Of a stretch of DNA of 64,000 bases, positions 1 to 9,401 are shown piece by piece. Within the stretch, counting starts at the first letter, position 1. Every line of letters starts with the position of its first letter. The stretch comes from Archilochus colubris (Eukaryota; Chordata; Aves; Apodiformes; Trochilidae). The DNA lies in assembly GCA_023079485.1 (NCBI GenBank), contig CM041097.1, forward strand, positions 18,335,158 through 18,399,157, written 5' to 3'. Made by a program: the position numbers and the translations under genes. A model generated the notes under the pieces. The model ran no database searches and was not told where the DNA came from. It was given only the letters and a program-made list of their open reading frames with translations.

Positions 1-3000
1 TGCTCTGAGGCCAGGCACAAGTGGGTGTTTGATAGCAAAATGCTCCCAGCTTCAGTTCCAGCACATCAGTGAGGAAGGATGATGAACTCGTTAGAATAAA
101 TATCAATAAGTGTATTGAACTTCCAATTATTTTGAATTTACCAGAGCTGGCGGAAAAAAAAAAAAAAAAAAACAACCCAAAGAGGCCAATTCTAGAAAAA
201 TATGTTGTGAAATAATGTCTCTTTTATCTCATTTTTATTGTTGCTCTGCAATGACCAACCTTAGGGCAATTTGTATTATTTCTCATCAGTCCTGTTAGCA
301 GGCTGCTGCCAAAAGCTGTGGTCACAGCTGAGGAGCTCAGCGAGCAGCTTAGAAGAGGAAGCTGAAATAAAGCTCTGGTGTTGCTTTCTGAGAGCTGCCT
401 GCATCAATCTGATTGTTTCTGGCAGACATTTCCCAATCAATAGCCAGCTTTGTCATCTGATGTTTGAACCTTTGGCTTCTTCAGCTGAGCTCCTCACATG
501 TCCTTGGGTTGCTGCTTGGAGGAGGCCTCAGCCCAAGCTGTTCTGGGACACTTTGTTCTCTTTTTCTTCTTGTGCAGAAAAAAAGGCTCCAAGAGATTCT
601 TCTCCTGCAGGCAGGAAACCCTGAGAACTCTGGATCTTTTCAATTAGATGTATTAGAAACTGTGCTGCTTGCCAGCCTTGTCTCTCTCTCACATGAGCTA
701 TAAAATACCTCCCCAACTGACCTAAAAATGCCCTATTTTTGCTTGTTACAAGCTTGTCTACAGGGTAGAAATGAGGAGTTCTAGCTTATCTTGTGGTATA
801 GAAATACTTCTGTGCTTCTAGAATGAAGTTTTTCTTTCTCTTTGATCTGGCTTTCTTGCAGTCAGTTCAGCCTTCAGAAAAGAGTCAGAAGAGATTCATG
901 GAGATTGCCAGGAGCATTATTCCTGAGGAAAACTGGAGAGAGAAAAGAAAACTCAAAATTATCCCCATAAACAGCTCATTTAGAAACGGTTTGCTAACTA
1001 AAAGGAAAAGGTTGACTTGTGGTGTATTTTTAAGCTTTTTTTTCTTTTTTTTTTTTCCTAAAATAGCTTGAGACCAAATGTAAAAATAGCATTTGCTGTG
1101 TCTACATAGTGTTAGAAGATGAAAGTGGTGCTGGTGTCCCAGCAGCTGGGAGGTGGCTGTGCCCCTGATCCCATCCCCTGGGCTGAGCTGGAGGGATGGG
1201 ATATCCATGGGACATCCATGGGATTGGATCTGCAGCTTCACCCATGAGCTGGTGGGGACCATTACCAGGCTCTAAAATGATTCTTTTCACCTCCAGTTGT
1301 CAACAGAGAAAGGGAACAGCTTGAATCTGGTTGTAGGTGATTTGCTCAACTAAAAGGATGTTCCTGGTGGGTTAAATGTAAATTGTGCTGCTTTTGAAGT
1401 GTGCTGAGAGGTGAAGTGGCTCAGGTGGAGAGAGACCCAGGAGAAGGTGAGGTCTCCAGCATGTTTTGCTCAGTGATGGGGGGGCAGTTGGAGATGCTGC
1501 TCATGGCACTGAAATGGGTCTTGAACTTCATATTTGGGACTGCCAGTGGGTGAGAGCATCTCAGAGGGGTGGCTGCATATGATGGGAAAGCTGTGGGTAT
1601 GGCTGGAACTAAACGAGTCAGGCTCCTGGGGTTGAGTGCTGAAGTTGGCCTTGGTTTGGGGCTGAACTCTGCCCCTTTTTAGTATCAACCCCAGTGAAGG
1701 TGATGCTGGAGCTGAGATGTGCCCATGGAGATGAAGGGATGGGTGTGTTTGGAGGGGTCCAGGTGTCCATGCCACCATTGCAGGGAGCTGTGGGACTGCT
1801 CTGAGGTCTTGGGTGTTGGGTTTGTGCTGGCTGTGCCATGGGGACACCATGTGCTGGAGTTTCCAGCTGGATTTTTCCCCAGCTTGCTGCCATGTGGCCA
1901 CCTCTGAGCAGGGTGGGTGGCACAGGGGGCTTCACCCCATCCCTGTGCCTATTTACAGAAATACTTGGAGTGGTTAAACCCAGCCCAAATCCCAGACAGG
2001 ATGATCAAAGCTGTGTAGAGATGATGGTCAACCTTGTGAATATGGATGAGTGGGAAATAGTCTGAAATTGAGCTGGAGTTGACAGGCAGAGATTAATATT
2101 TCTTGTAAATGAAAGAAAAGGGACACGTTGCAGAGTTCATAAAATGAGAAGGATTCCTGGAGAAAATTAAGAAGATTTTACTGGAAATATTTTTATCCTT
2201 CTGCACCTTTGTGGCTGGAGTTTTAGCTGATTGCTTTGGGCTGTGCTGGCAGGGGCAGAGAACAGTCTTTCCAAAAGAAAATGGTTGGACTTCAAACTCC
2301 CACAAGGCAAAGCTGATTCCAGGCTTCACCTATTCATAGAGATTTATAGTTAGGACCAAAGAACCACTACTAGTGGGAGGAAAAGAAGCAAGCAGTCTGT
2401 TGTTAAAAAAAAAATAAATTGGTGAACAATTAAAATGATTATACAGAAGACAGAATAGTGGAGACTTTGGTTCTGGCAGTATTTTGAGCAGAAAGAATGG
2501 TAGCAGAAGGTCTGGCTGAACTCAAGCTTCTGTCTCAATGGTTGGGATTATTAGCAGGATTCCCTGCCTGGAGAATATGTATATTTGGGATTTCTATAGA
2601 TGGGGTATATGTGCTTGCATGGATGTTTCTCAGGTCAGCTGCCAGTACTTCTTTGAAAAAGGAAGGCATAAGTTAAAAAAAAACCAAAAAACAAAAGATT
2701 ACAGATTAACAAAGTTCTGGATGTGAAGGCAAGGAGGAACCACTGCAACCCAGCACTTTGGGTGTCTGCCTGAAGCCTTCTGGTAACTGTTTTGGTAACA
2801 TGGTCAGAAGTGAAACTTGGCTGGGTTCTGCCTGGGTCCTCTCCTTGTGTAGAGAGGCTGAGGGGTCAGTCAGAGCCTGCTGAAATTGGGGGGTGGGCTT
2901 TGTTGGTCAGACCCTTGGATACTTTGGTTGCTTGAAAATAAGTAATTAATGGCCCTTTATTTTTCCTGTTTCCAAGGTAACACAACCCCCCTAGACATTG

Positions 3001-3999
3001 TTCTCCATTTCATGAGTAAAAGCTTTTGGCTGTTGCAGGAGAGTTCCACTCTCTCATACGAAGCTGCCACAAAGGTACCCCAGCCATATTTTCTGTCATT
3101 ACAGTCAATTTACATCCTATCTCCAAAAAGTGATGACAGTTGGATGCAGCTGATGAAATGATCTGTTCTCAGTGCAGAGGAACTCGTTCAATCATCTGAG
3201 AGCTCTGCTGTTCAAACAGATAATTAGTGTTGTGACAAGTGTAACTTTTAATGCCTCAGTTTGCGAGCAATGTTAGGAAATGTGACAAAAATTAAATTAT
3301 TTGTCTGCTTTACCCATGGCCCTCCTTGGATTGCTAATGAGAGGAGTTCTTGTTAAACACTTGTCCTTTTAGAAAGACTTCTTTGCAGGTCTTGAGTTGG
3401 GAACATTATTTGTATCATAAAGGTCATGAGAGAGAGGGCTTTCCCTTATTTTCTCTGCCTCGTTTCTTTTATGTCTTTAGCTGATGTAACAGGTCATTGC
3501 TTATGTTCCAGCAGAAAAAGCAAAGATCCCCTAAAATGAGCTCGCCAGGGAGAGCAGATCCCCAGGAACACCTTTCCTGCCTGGCAAAATTCCTTTTAAA
3601 TTAATGAGCACCGAGGGGCTCACAGGGAGTGTTGGCAGCACCTTCCCTGGAGGTGACAAAAATAAAGAAATCAATTTCCACTTCTTTTGCAGGCTGCAGA
3701 GCAATGAATCCAAGGTGCCTAAAAATAAGTCTCTATGTGTGCTTTGGGGTATCTGCTTTGGGGGGGGGGACTACAGAAGGACTGGGGGACCACAGAGGGC
3801 CCTTGAGGATGAGTTGGGCTGCAAGGAGTTGGGATCTCTCCTAAGTTGCTCTTTCCTGATAGAAAATTCTGGGATGTTTCTCTGTCTCAGGAGTTAAGCT
3901 TTGAGTTTCAATTATCATGAGCTGAATTAATGAACATCTCGAAGTTGCATCCCTTGTCTTGGCTCCTTAATGGGGTGCTTTTGCTTTTCCCTTTTTCAG
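1..3999. other. 3' flank of CNTN3, no gene recognised
   Basis: Unique-looking sequence, somewhat G+C-richer around 1100-1950, with short open frames on both strands but no protein family match and no consistent splice structure. A 19-base poly-A lies at 154-172. Acceptor-like sites at 576-577 and 860-861 (plus strand) have no convincing donor partner. Confidence 0.5.
154..172. repeat. Poly-A tract
   Basis: Nineteen consecutive A on the plus strand. Confidence 0.95.
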
Positions 4000-4119
4000 C
4001 AGTTGCCAATGCCTTGATGTTCTCCTCCCCAAAGGAATAATTGCCAAGATGGAATGAAGAGCACAGCACAGAGAGCAGGCATGGTCCAGTCCTCACAGGA
4101 CTAATTATGCTTTTAAAGG
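4000..4119 (+). other. Exon-like segment a1 of a possible plus-strand transcript
   Basis: A strong acceptor (TTTTCCCTTTTTCAG at 3985-3999) and a donor (AAAGG|GTAAGAA) enclose 120 bp. All three forward frames contain stops, so it would be non-coding. It is the first of five similar segments up to 9401. The call rests on splice-site shape and spacing only. Confidence 0.25.
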
Positions 4120-5099
4120 GTAAGAAAATAATCTTAAGTACACTGGGAAGAAAGTAAAGTGTCTGAGTAATGCTCCATAGGGCTACTGGCCCATCTTCTG
4201 TATCTGTCCATTAAAAAAACAGTTTCAAAGATATTTCTTGACCTCAAAAAGATCAACAAGGAGCTCAAGAAAAGAAAATTAATATTAAATCAGTTTATCA
4301 AGTTTTCTTGATGCGTAGAGGTGGAGGGGAAAAAAAAACCAACAAAAGAATGATGCACATGAAGGTCTTCTTAACATCTAATACTAAAACACTCTCATGC
4401 ACAAATGGGAAAGTCTCAAAACAGAGTTCAAACCCGAAGTAAATGAAGAGCATGGTATGAATGACAATAAGCAGCATGGCAGGCACTGCAACATGGCAGC
4501 TCAAGCTGCTGAAGAGGAGTTTTGAAAGGAAAGGTGTTTCTGTGTATTGGAATACAGAACTTTTGGGTAGGAGCCCTGTTTTAATGCACCTAAGGAAAGG
4601 CAGGACTGAGTCTGAGGACTGGTACCACACAGCAAGAGGGGGAACATGAAAACATATTCAAAATTGGTGAGAGGCTGGGGTTATTTTAGACTGCCAGCTG
4701 TCTGTCACAGTGGAAAGTGTACCTGAACACCTAGGGATGCCCAAGTTCTGCTGCCAAGGATGAGAAGAGCCTTGGGCAGCAGAGTAGAGCTCCTGGGAGC
4801 ATTCAGATCTGTCCCAGGGAGATGTCCCCTGCCAAGGGCAGCCTGGGGGGATGTGCTGAGCTTTGGGAGAGCTGCCAAGGCAGTGTCTGTCTGCATCTCC
4901 TTGCCCTGCAGCCAGCTAGTTCTGCTGGACTGGTGGTGAGAGTCCCAGGGATGCTAACAAGGTGTCCTGACCTTGGGAAAGACTTGAAGCCCAAGGCAAG
5001 GCATTAATAGCACCTCTGAGATATGCACAGGGGTGCAGGGCAACCTCTGCTTGCTGAGGCAAGACAAATGTCTCTCCATTTATTTTTTTTTCTCCACAG

Positions 5100-5219
5100 G
5101 CTGTGCATCCTGCTTCCCAGAGAGAGCCAAACTGTTCAGCCACCAGGAAAGCAGGGACCACGTGTGGAAAGGCTTTGCCCAAAAGCTCTTTTCTAAGAGA
5201 CTGAGAGCTGGGGAGCCAG
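5100..5219 (+). other. Exon-like segment a2 of a possible plus-strand transcript
   Basis: The acceptor TTTTTCTCCACAG follows a long T-tract, and the donor is CCAG|GTAAGT, a near-perfect match; 120 bp lie between. One forward frame is open throughout (CASCFPERAKLFSHQES...), ending phase 1. Joined to a3, that frame stops after four codons, so coding is doubtful. The protein is not recognised. Confidence 0.3.
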
Positions 5220-6408
5220 GTAAGTGCTGCTCCTTCATGTTGCAGCTTGCACTAGGTAGGCATCAGCTATGAAGCAGTGGCTCTTTTTATCAAGCAGGCT
5301 TGATAAAACAAATAGAACATACATTCAGTTATGCCTCTGCTAAACATATCCTTTTTTATTGCTTTTCAGGAGTTCAGAGCATTAGCATAAAGCAATCGAG
5401 GAGGTTGTTTTCCCTAAGAGTGCCTGTTTACAAACTCATTTTATTTTCACAATTTTCCATTGTTATTTATTTCAGACAGAAAGCTGTCAGAGTAATGCAC
5501 TCCCTCACACAGGACAGCTTGCTGTATTGCCTCTTATTACGATATAACATATAGAACCTGACAGGCACTGCCCATGTCTGCATTCCACCAGTGAAAGGCA
5601 AATTAAGTAGAAAATAGAGATCTCCTATATTTCTTAGGACTAAAGGGATGCTAGATTTTTTTTTAACTTGTTTTGTATTCATAGAGGATCCTGCATGTGC
5701 AAAATGTATCCAACAGAGTGAACTCTGCAAAATAATAAGGTGGGGTTTTAATTCATATACTGGCTGCCTCTGAGAAGTTCTGAATTTAGAAGCACAGAAG
5801 TCACCAAGTCCCCTCCTCTGAACAGGGCCACGAGAAAACCCCTAGAAAAGAAATCTGGGGGTGGGGGTAGTGGTGCAGGGAGAGACATTTCAAACTCATG
5901 CTTAAAATTACCCAGCAAGCAGCCCTCAGCATCCTGACCTCCAAATCCCACCCCCCAGCCTGAGCAGCTCTGGTATTAGCACAGCTTCCAGAGCAGGGCC
6001 ATGCAGTGCCAACAATCATTTTTTTTTTTAAGCTGTATCAAATTTCTTGATTCTTTGATGTGCTTATCCAGCTGGTGACAGCACTCTCTGATCCTTCCTC
6101 CTTTTCACAGTGATATTTTGAGTCATCATCCAAAAAAAAAAAAAACAAACCACCCCACAGCAAGTCACACAGTGTTGGGTTGCAGACAGAATTTCCAGAG
6201 AAATTCCTTGGAAAACTCCATGAAGATGCCACCTGCAGCACCCACCTCTCCCCCTAAATACTGTAGGGAGACAGGGAAGGGGCTGGCTCGTGTCTTTCTC
6301 CCCCTACTCCTCCTCTGCTATCTACAGTTCCAGTCACACAAGTGATGCTACTCATATTTTTCATTATCATTGATTTTTTTTTTTAATATTTAACTTTTTT
6401 CTCCCCAG

Positions 6409-6467
6409 GACTGAGCTGCTAATTCTTCAGCTAGTCACAGAAGCTGGTCTGGAAAATCCTGCAAAAG
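6409..6467 (+). other. Exon-like segment a3 of a possible plus-strand transcript
   Basis: The acceptor TTTTTTCTCCCCAG and donor AAAAG|GTAGGC enclose 59 bp. One frame is open (TELLILQLVTEAGLENPAK) and continues open into a4 with matching phase 1. Not recognised as any protein family. Confidence 0.27.
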
Positions 6468-6980
6468 GTAGGCTGGCTCAAGGACCTCTCACCTTAGCTC
6501 TTCCTGGCTCTTCAGCTTTTTCCTCCTGTATTTTCCAACTTTTTTTTTTCCACTTTTTTTTTTCCCTTTTTTTTTTTTCCCAACTCTTTCTAGTGAATTG
6601 TCAGGTTCATTACTGCCAATAACCACTGACTAAATTAACAGCAGACAAGGAACAGAGGTCAGTTCAAAGGAAGAATAAGACTGAACACGGGGGGAAGCAG
6701 GGGCCAAGGCAGGAGCTCAGCAGCAGCCATCTGAAAAGGCAAAGCTGACTTGTGTGTTGTAACCCTTATTGCTTGAAAAGCTGCAAACACAGAGTTCTGG
6801 TTTGCCTGTGTTCCCAACAGGGTGGGTTTAGTGCTAGGAAGTCTCTGTCTTTCTGGGAAGATGCAGTTTATAAGGAGCAGGTAAGTTGAGGGTGGGGATT
6901 TAATGCTACAGGGTGATACACTAAATAAATTGCTATGCAGAACTTTGTCAACATAGGTTTGGTTTCTTTTTTCTTTTCAG

Positions 6981-7079
6981 AGGAGAGAAAACAGCCTAAC
7001 TGGATAGACAGGAGACAAAATCAGGGAAAGAGAAGTGGCTTTTCTTTTCCCCCATCATGCTACACACCTGTGAGCAAAG
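6981..7079 (+). other. Exon-like segment a4 of a possible plus-strand transcript
   Basis: The acceptor TTTTTTCTTTTCAG and donor CAAAG|GTAAGA enclose 99 bp. The frame coming from a3 stays open (EERKQPNWIDRRQNQGKRSG...PVSK) and ends phase 1. Joined to a5 it stops after five codons. It lies outside the inferred CNTN3 3'UTR, in the convergent flank. Confidence 0.3.
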
Positions 7080-7330
7080 GTAAGAGTTCATAAACTCAAG
7101 CTTATTCTCAGGCTCCTGCCCCATGCACCTCTCCAGGGAAAGACTGAGATGTATTTACAAGCTTATTCCTCTTCTCCCTCCTGCCCTGCTTGCTGGGGAT
7201 ATGAGTTGGGATTTTAGTCCTTTGGCAGCAAAAATACTATGAGGGAAACTGCTCCTGTCCTGGCAAGAAGTGCCACTTAGCAGAAATATTATGAAGAATT
7301 TTTAGATGCACTAAATTCCCATGTGTGGAA

Positions 7331-7346
7331 ATATATATATATATAT
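7331..7346. repeat. (AT)8 dinucleotide repeat
   Basis: Eight perfect AT units in the CNTN3 3' flank. Confidence 0.95.
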
Positions 7347-7986
7347 GCAGACAAGCAATATACTTCTCTGAAATATTCCAGTATCCCTCAATGTAATAAA
7401 TATTTTATTAGAGTAATAGAAAAAAATGCATACAGATAACCATAGGATACACACACAACTGGAAGTTTAAGGATAAATTTCAAACTTTTCAATATGAAAC
7501 AAGGTACTTGGGACATATCTCATGGAGATATATAACTAGAAATTAAATAATACAATTAAATTGCATGAAAATGGCAATACAGGAACATGGACTAGATTTT
7601 TGTGAAACAAGAATAGAAAGATTCACCCTTTGTTGCATGAAAGATAACTATATAATTACTAGTAACACTTGTTTTCCACCCTCCCCCCATCTGCAAGTGT
7701 CTGAAAACATCACTGGTTAGCCACATTGAAAAGCAACTAGCCATTTATAGCTATGTATGTACAATATATACAGATCTTGCTTTCTTCAACAGCAGATATT
7801 TTCATTTGGATGTGATACTAATAAGGTAATTTGCTATCTGAATGCATATCAAAGTTGTGTTTTTTTTTTTCTACAGTGCTTCTACAGATTAATTTCATTA
7901 ATCCTGGTTCTCTCCCTTTATATTTCTGTGTTGTAAGAATACAGTGAGATTTTAAACCCCCAAATCAATCTCTTTAAAGAATATGC

Positions 7987-7992
7987 TTTATT
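7987..7992 (-). promoter_or_regulatory. CNTN3: Candidate polyadenylation signal AATAAA for CNTN3
   Basis: The minus strand reads CATAAATAAAGC here, with a G/T-rich stretch (GATTTGGGGGTTT) about 30-40 bases further on. It is the first canonical signal after the stop and would give a 3'UTR of about 1.3 kb. A second AATAAA lies at 7404-7409. AATAAA is common in AT-rich DNA, so this is tentative. Confidence 0.35.
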
Positions 7993-8199
7993 TATGGCAC
8001 ATGGACACTTGCTCTGCCATGTGTGTGGGCAGCTCTTGAAAAGGTGTCTGAAAGGCTGATTTTGTTCAATTCACAACTGTAGAAATCAAATGTACCAAGT
8101 TTAATGGATCTTTTTTCTCTGAATCAGCAAGCCTGAAGTGTCTTCTGTGTAATTTCTTATTCTGATTTATAGTATTGCCATAAACACCAGTTTATCTAA

Positions 8200-8720
8200 G
8201 AGCAATGGGGTGCATCAGAGAGCCAGACCAGGTGGAATAGTTGTGAATTGGTTAAAGAGGAGCAGGAAGGAGAGTTAGGAATGTAACACTGAATTAAGGA
8301 TGAGTTTACAGTGCAGAGTGGCAGACAAAAGAGCAAGATAATTTGGGGCTGCATATTTCCAAGCACCACATCACAAGGTAGGGAGATGGTAGGAATCCCT
8401 TTTCATAAGGCCATGGTGCAACTGCATTTCAAGTGGGCACTTTTGTTAGTGAAACACACTGAGAGGAGTTCAGAGAAGGGCAATAAAAAGCATCCTTGAA
8501 GTGGTAAAACTTGGTTGTGAATAAAGGACCTGGTTAAGAAATAGAAGGTGAGGTTATAAGCAAATTAACTTTGGTGGAGAGGAAGGTGCTTGAAAAGGTA
8601 AGGGAAAGGTTTGGCTGCAATAAAACAGAGCCATCCTTGAAACACAGCTGTAAGTAATTTAAGAGCAGCAGTGGAAGGCCCCTCCTTGGGCATCCTAACA
8701 TGGGCACAAGTAATTCCCCC
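8200..8720 (+). mobile_element. Degraded CR1-like LINE fragment
   Basis: The segment around 8400-8500 reads like the 3' part of a CR1 reverse-transcriptase gene: ATGGTGCAACTGCATTTCAA, then GAGTTCAGAGAAGGGCAATA, echoing the usual CR1 'GAGTCCAGAGAAGGGCAAC' block. All frames are broken. Orientation is plus, opposite to CNTN3. The borders are approximate and the copy is old. Confidence 0.55.
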
Positions 8721-9201
8721 ACTGTGATTTTTTTCCCTAGCTTTCAACTTTGATTTCTTGCTAGATTTGGAGTAATTTATATAAAGGGCAGTAAGAAAAC
8801 TGATCCAAACCCACTGGTTTCTGACACTGGCTTAAGAACAGCTGCTTGGTTGATGTGTTCTCATCCACCTGAATTATCACAGCTGGGATTTCATCTTTCA
8901 TGTGTAGAATGATGTTATCCTAACAAGGCAGAACAGACCCATAAAAATACAGTGTCACAACTCTGATCACAGTGCCATTACTTTGCCTTTTGCTCTTACA
9001 TTTTATCCTAAGTATGTAATATGTAAACTCCTTTGGTTCAAGTATTAAGGCATTTTAGTTTCCTTTTTAAAGGATTTGCTAAATTTTACATCCTATTTTT
9101 TTTTTTTTACTTCAACCTACAGTGAAATATAAAGAATTTAAAAACACATCAGGATAAAAGAAAACCATGCATTAACACTGCAGTTGTTTTTTTGTTTTTC
9201 T

Positions 9202-9225
9202 AAAAAAAAAAAAAAAAAAAAAAAA
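9202..9225. repeat. Poly-A tract in the CNTN3 3'UTR region
   Basis: Twenty-four A on the plus strand (poly-T in the CNTN3 transcript), 58 bp beyond the CNTN3 stop codon and just upstream of the a5 acceptor. Confidence 0.95.
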
Positions 9226-9265
9226 GCACTTTTCTGAAGTAACCAATTAATTTTTTTTTCCCCAG

Positions 9266-9401
9266 CAAATGAGAACATATAATCACAACACTGAATTAAG
9301 AGCCAAGGAAAATATTGTTGCTAAGGAGCTGGATACACTGAAGACACTGAAGACTGATGGAGCAGAACCTCTTGCATCCATACCTGTGGCAAATGAAAAA
9401 G
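9266..9401 (+). other. Exon-like segment a5, antisense to the CNTN3 GPI exon
   Basis: The acceptor AATTTTTTTTTCCCCAG and donor AAAAAG|GTAAGG enclose 136 bp that completely cover CNTN3 exon v19 on the other strand, with 17 and 18 bp to spare. One forward frame is open throughout (about 45 codons, [11 protein letters not shown]...), but it is not the frame delivered by a4. The donor is partly the reverse complement of the CNTN3 pyrimidine tract, so coincidence is possible. Confidence 0.3.
9283..9383 (-). CDS. CNTN3: CNTN3 exon v19: GPI-anchor signal and stop
   Basis: Residues 877-909 and TGA at 9283-9285. GT completes the split Ser, then [20 protein letters not shown], followed by a 13-residue hydrophobic end. 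SMDARGS is also found in recalled mammalian CNTN3, just before its GPI tail, so cleavage probably falls in the ARGSA region (inference). The acceptor CATTTGCCACAG has a strong pyrimidine tract. The exon has no long open frame around it and is identified by phase and the MDARGS motif. The tail is richer in serine than the recalled mammalian one and contains a VFS-VFS repeat. The whole exon lies under an exon-like segment of the opposite strand. Confidence 0.93.

Larger units (their letters stand above)
7987..9282 (-). other. CNTN3: Probable CNTN3 3' untranslated region
   Basis: Minus-strand sequence after the stop codon, down to the first clear AATAAA (7987-7992). It contains a 24-base homopolymer (poly-A on the plus strand, 9202-9225) and a degraded CR1-like block at 8200-8720. 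The end point is inferred; a second AATAAA at 7404-7409 would give a longer form. Confidence 0.4.

Noticed and set aside
861..1010. Exon-like start after CTGGCTTTCTTGCAG on the plus strand
   Set aside because: The acceptor is good but the only nearby donor (AAAAG|GTTGAC) is weak, so it was not added to the antisense series.
885..1262. Minus-strand open frame of 125 codons
   Set aside because: It includes a low-complexity lysine run from a T-tract and no domain features. Chance frame.
1470..1901. Minus-strand open frame of 143 codons, the longest in the window
   Set aside because: Pro/Ser/His-rich composition without domains, in a G+C-richer stretch where stops are rarer; overlapping frames are equally open.
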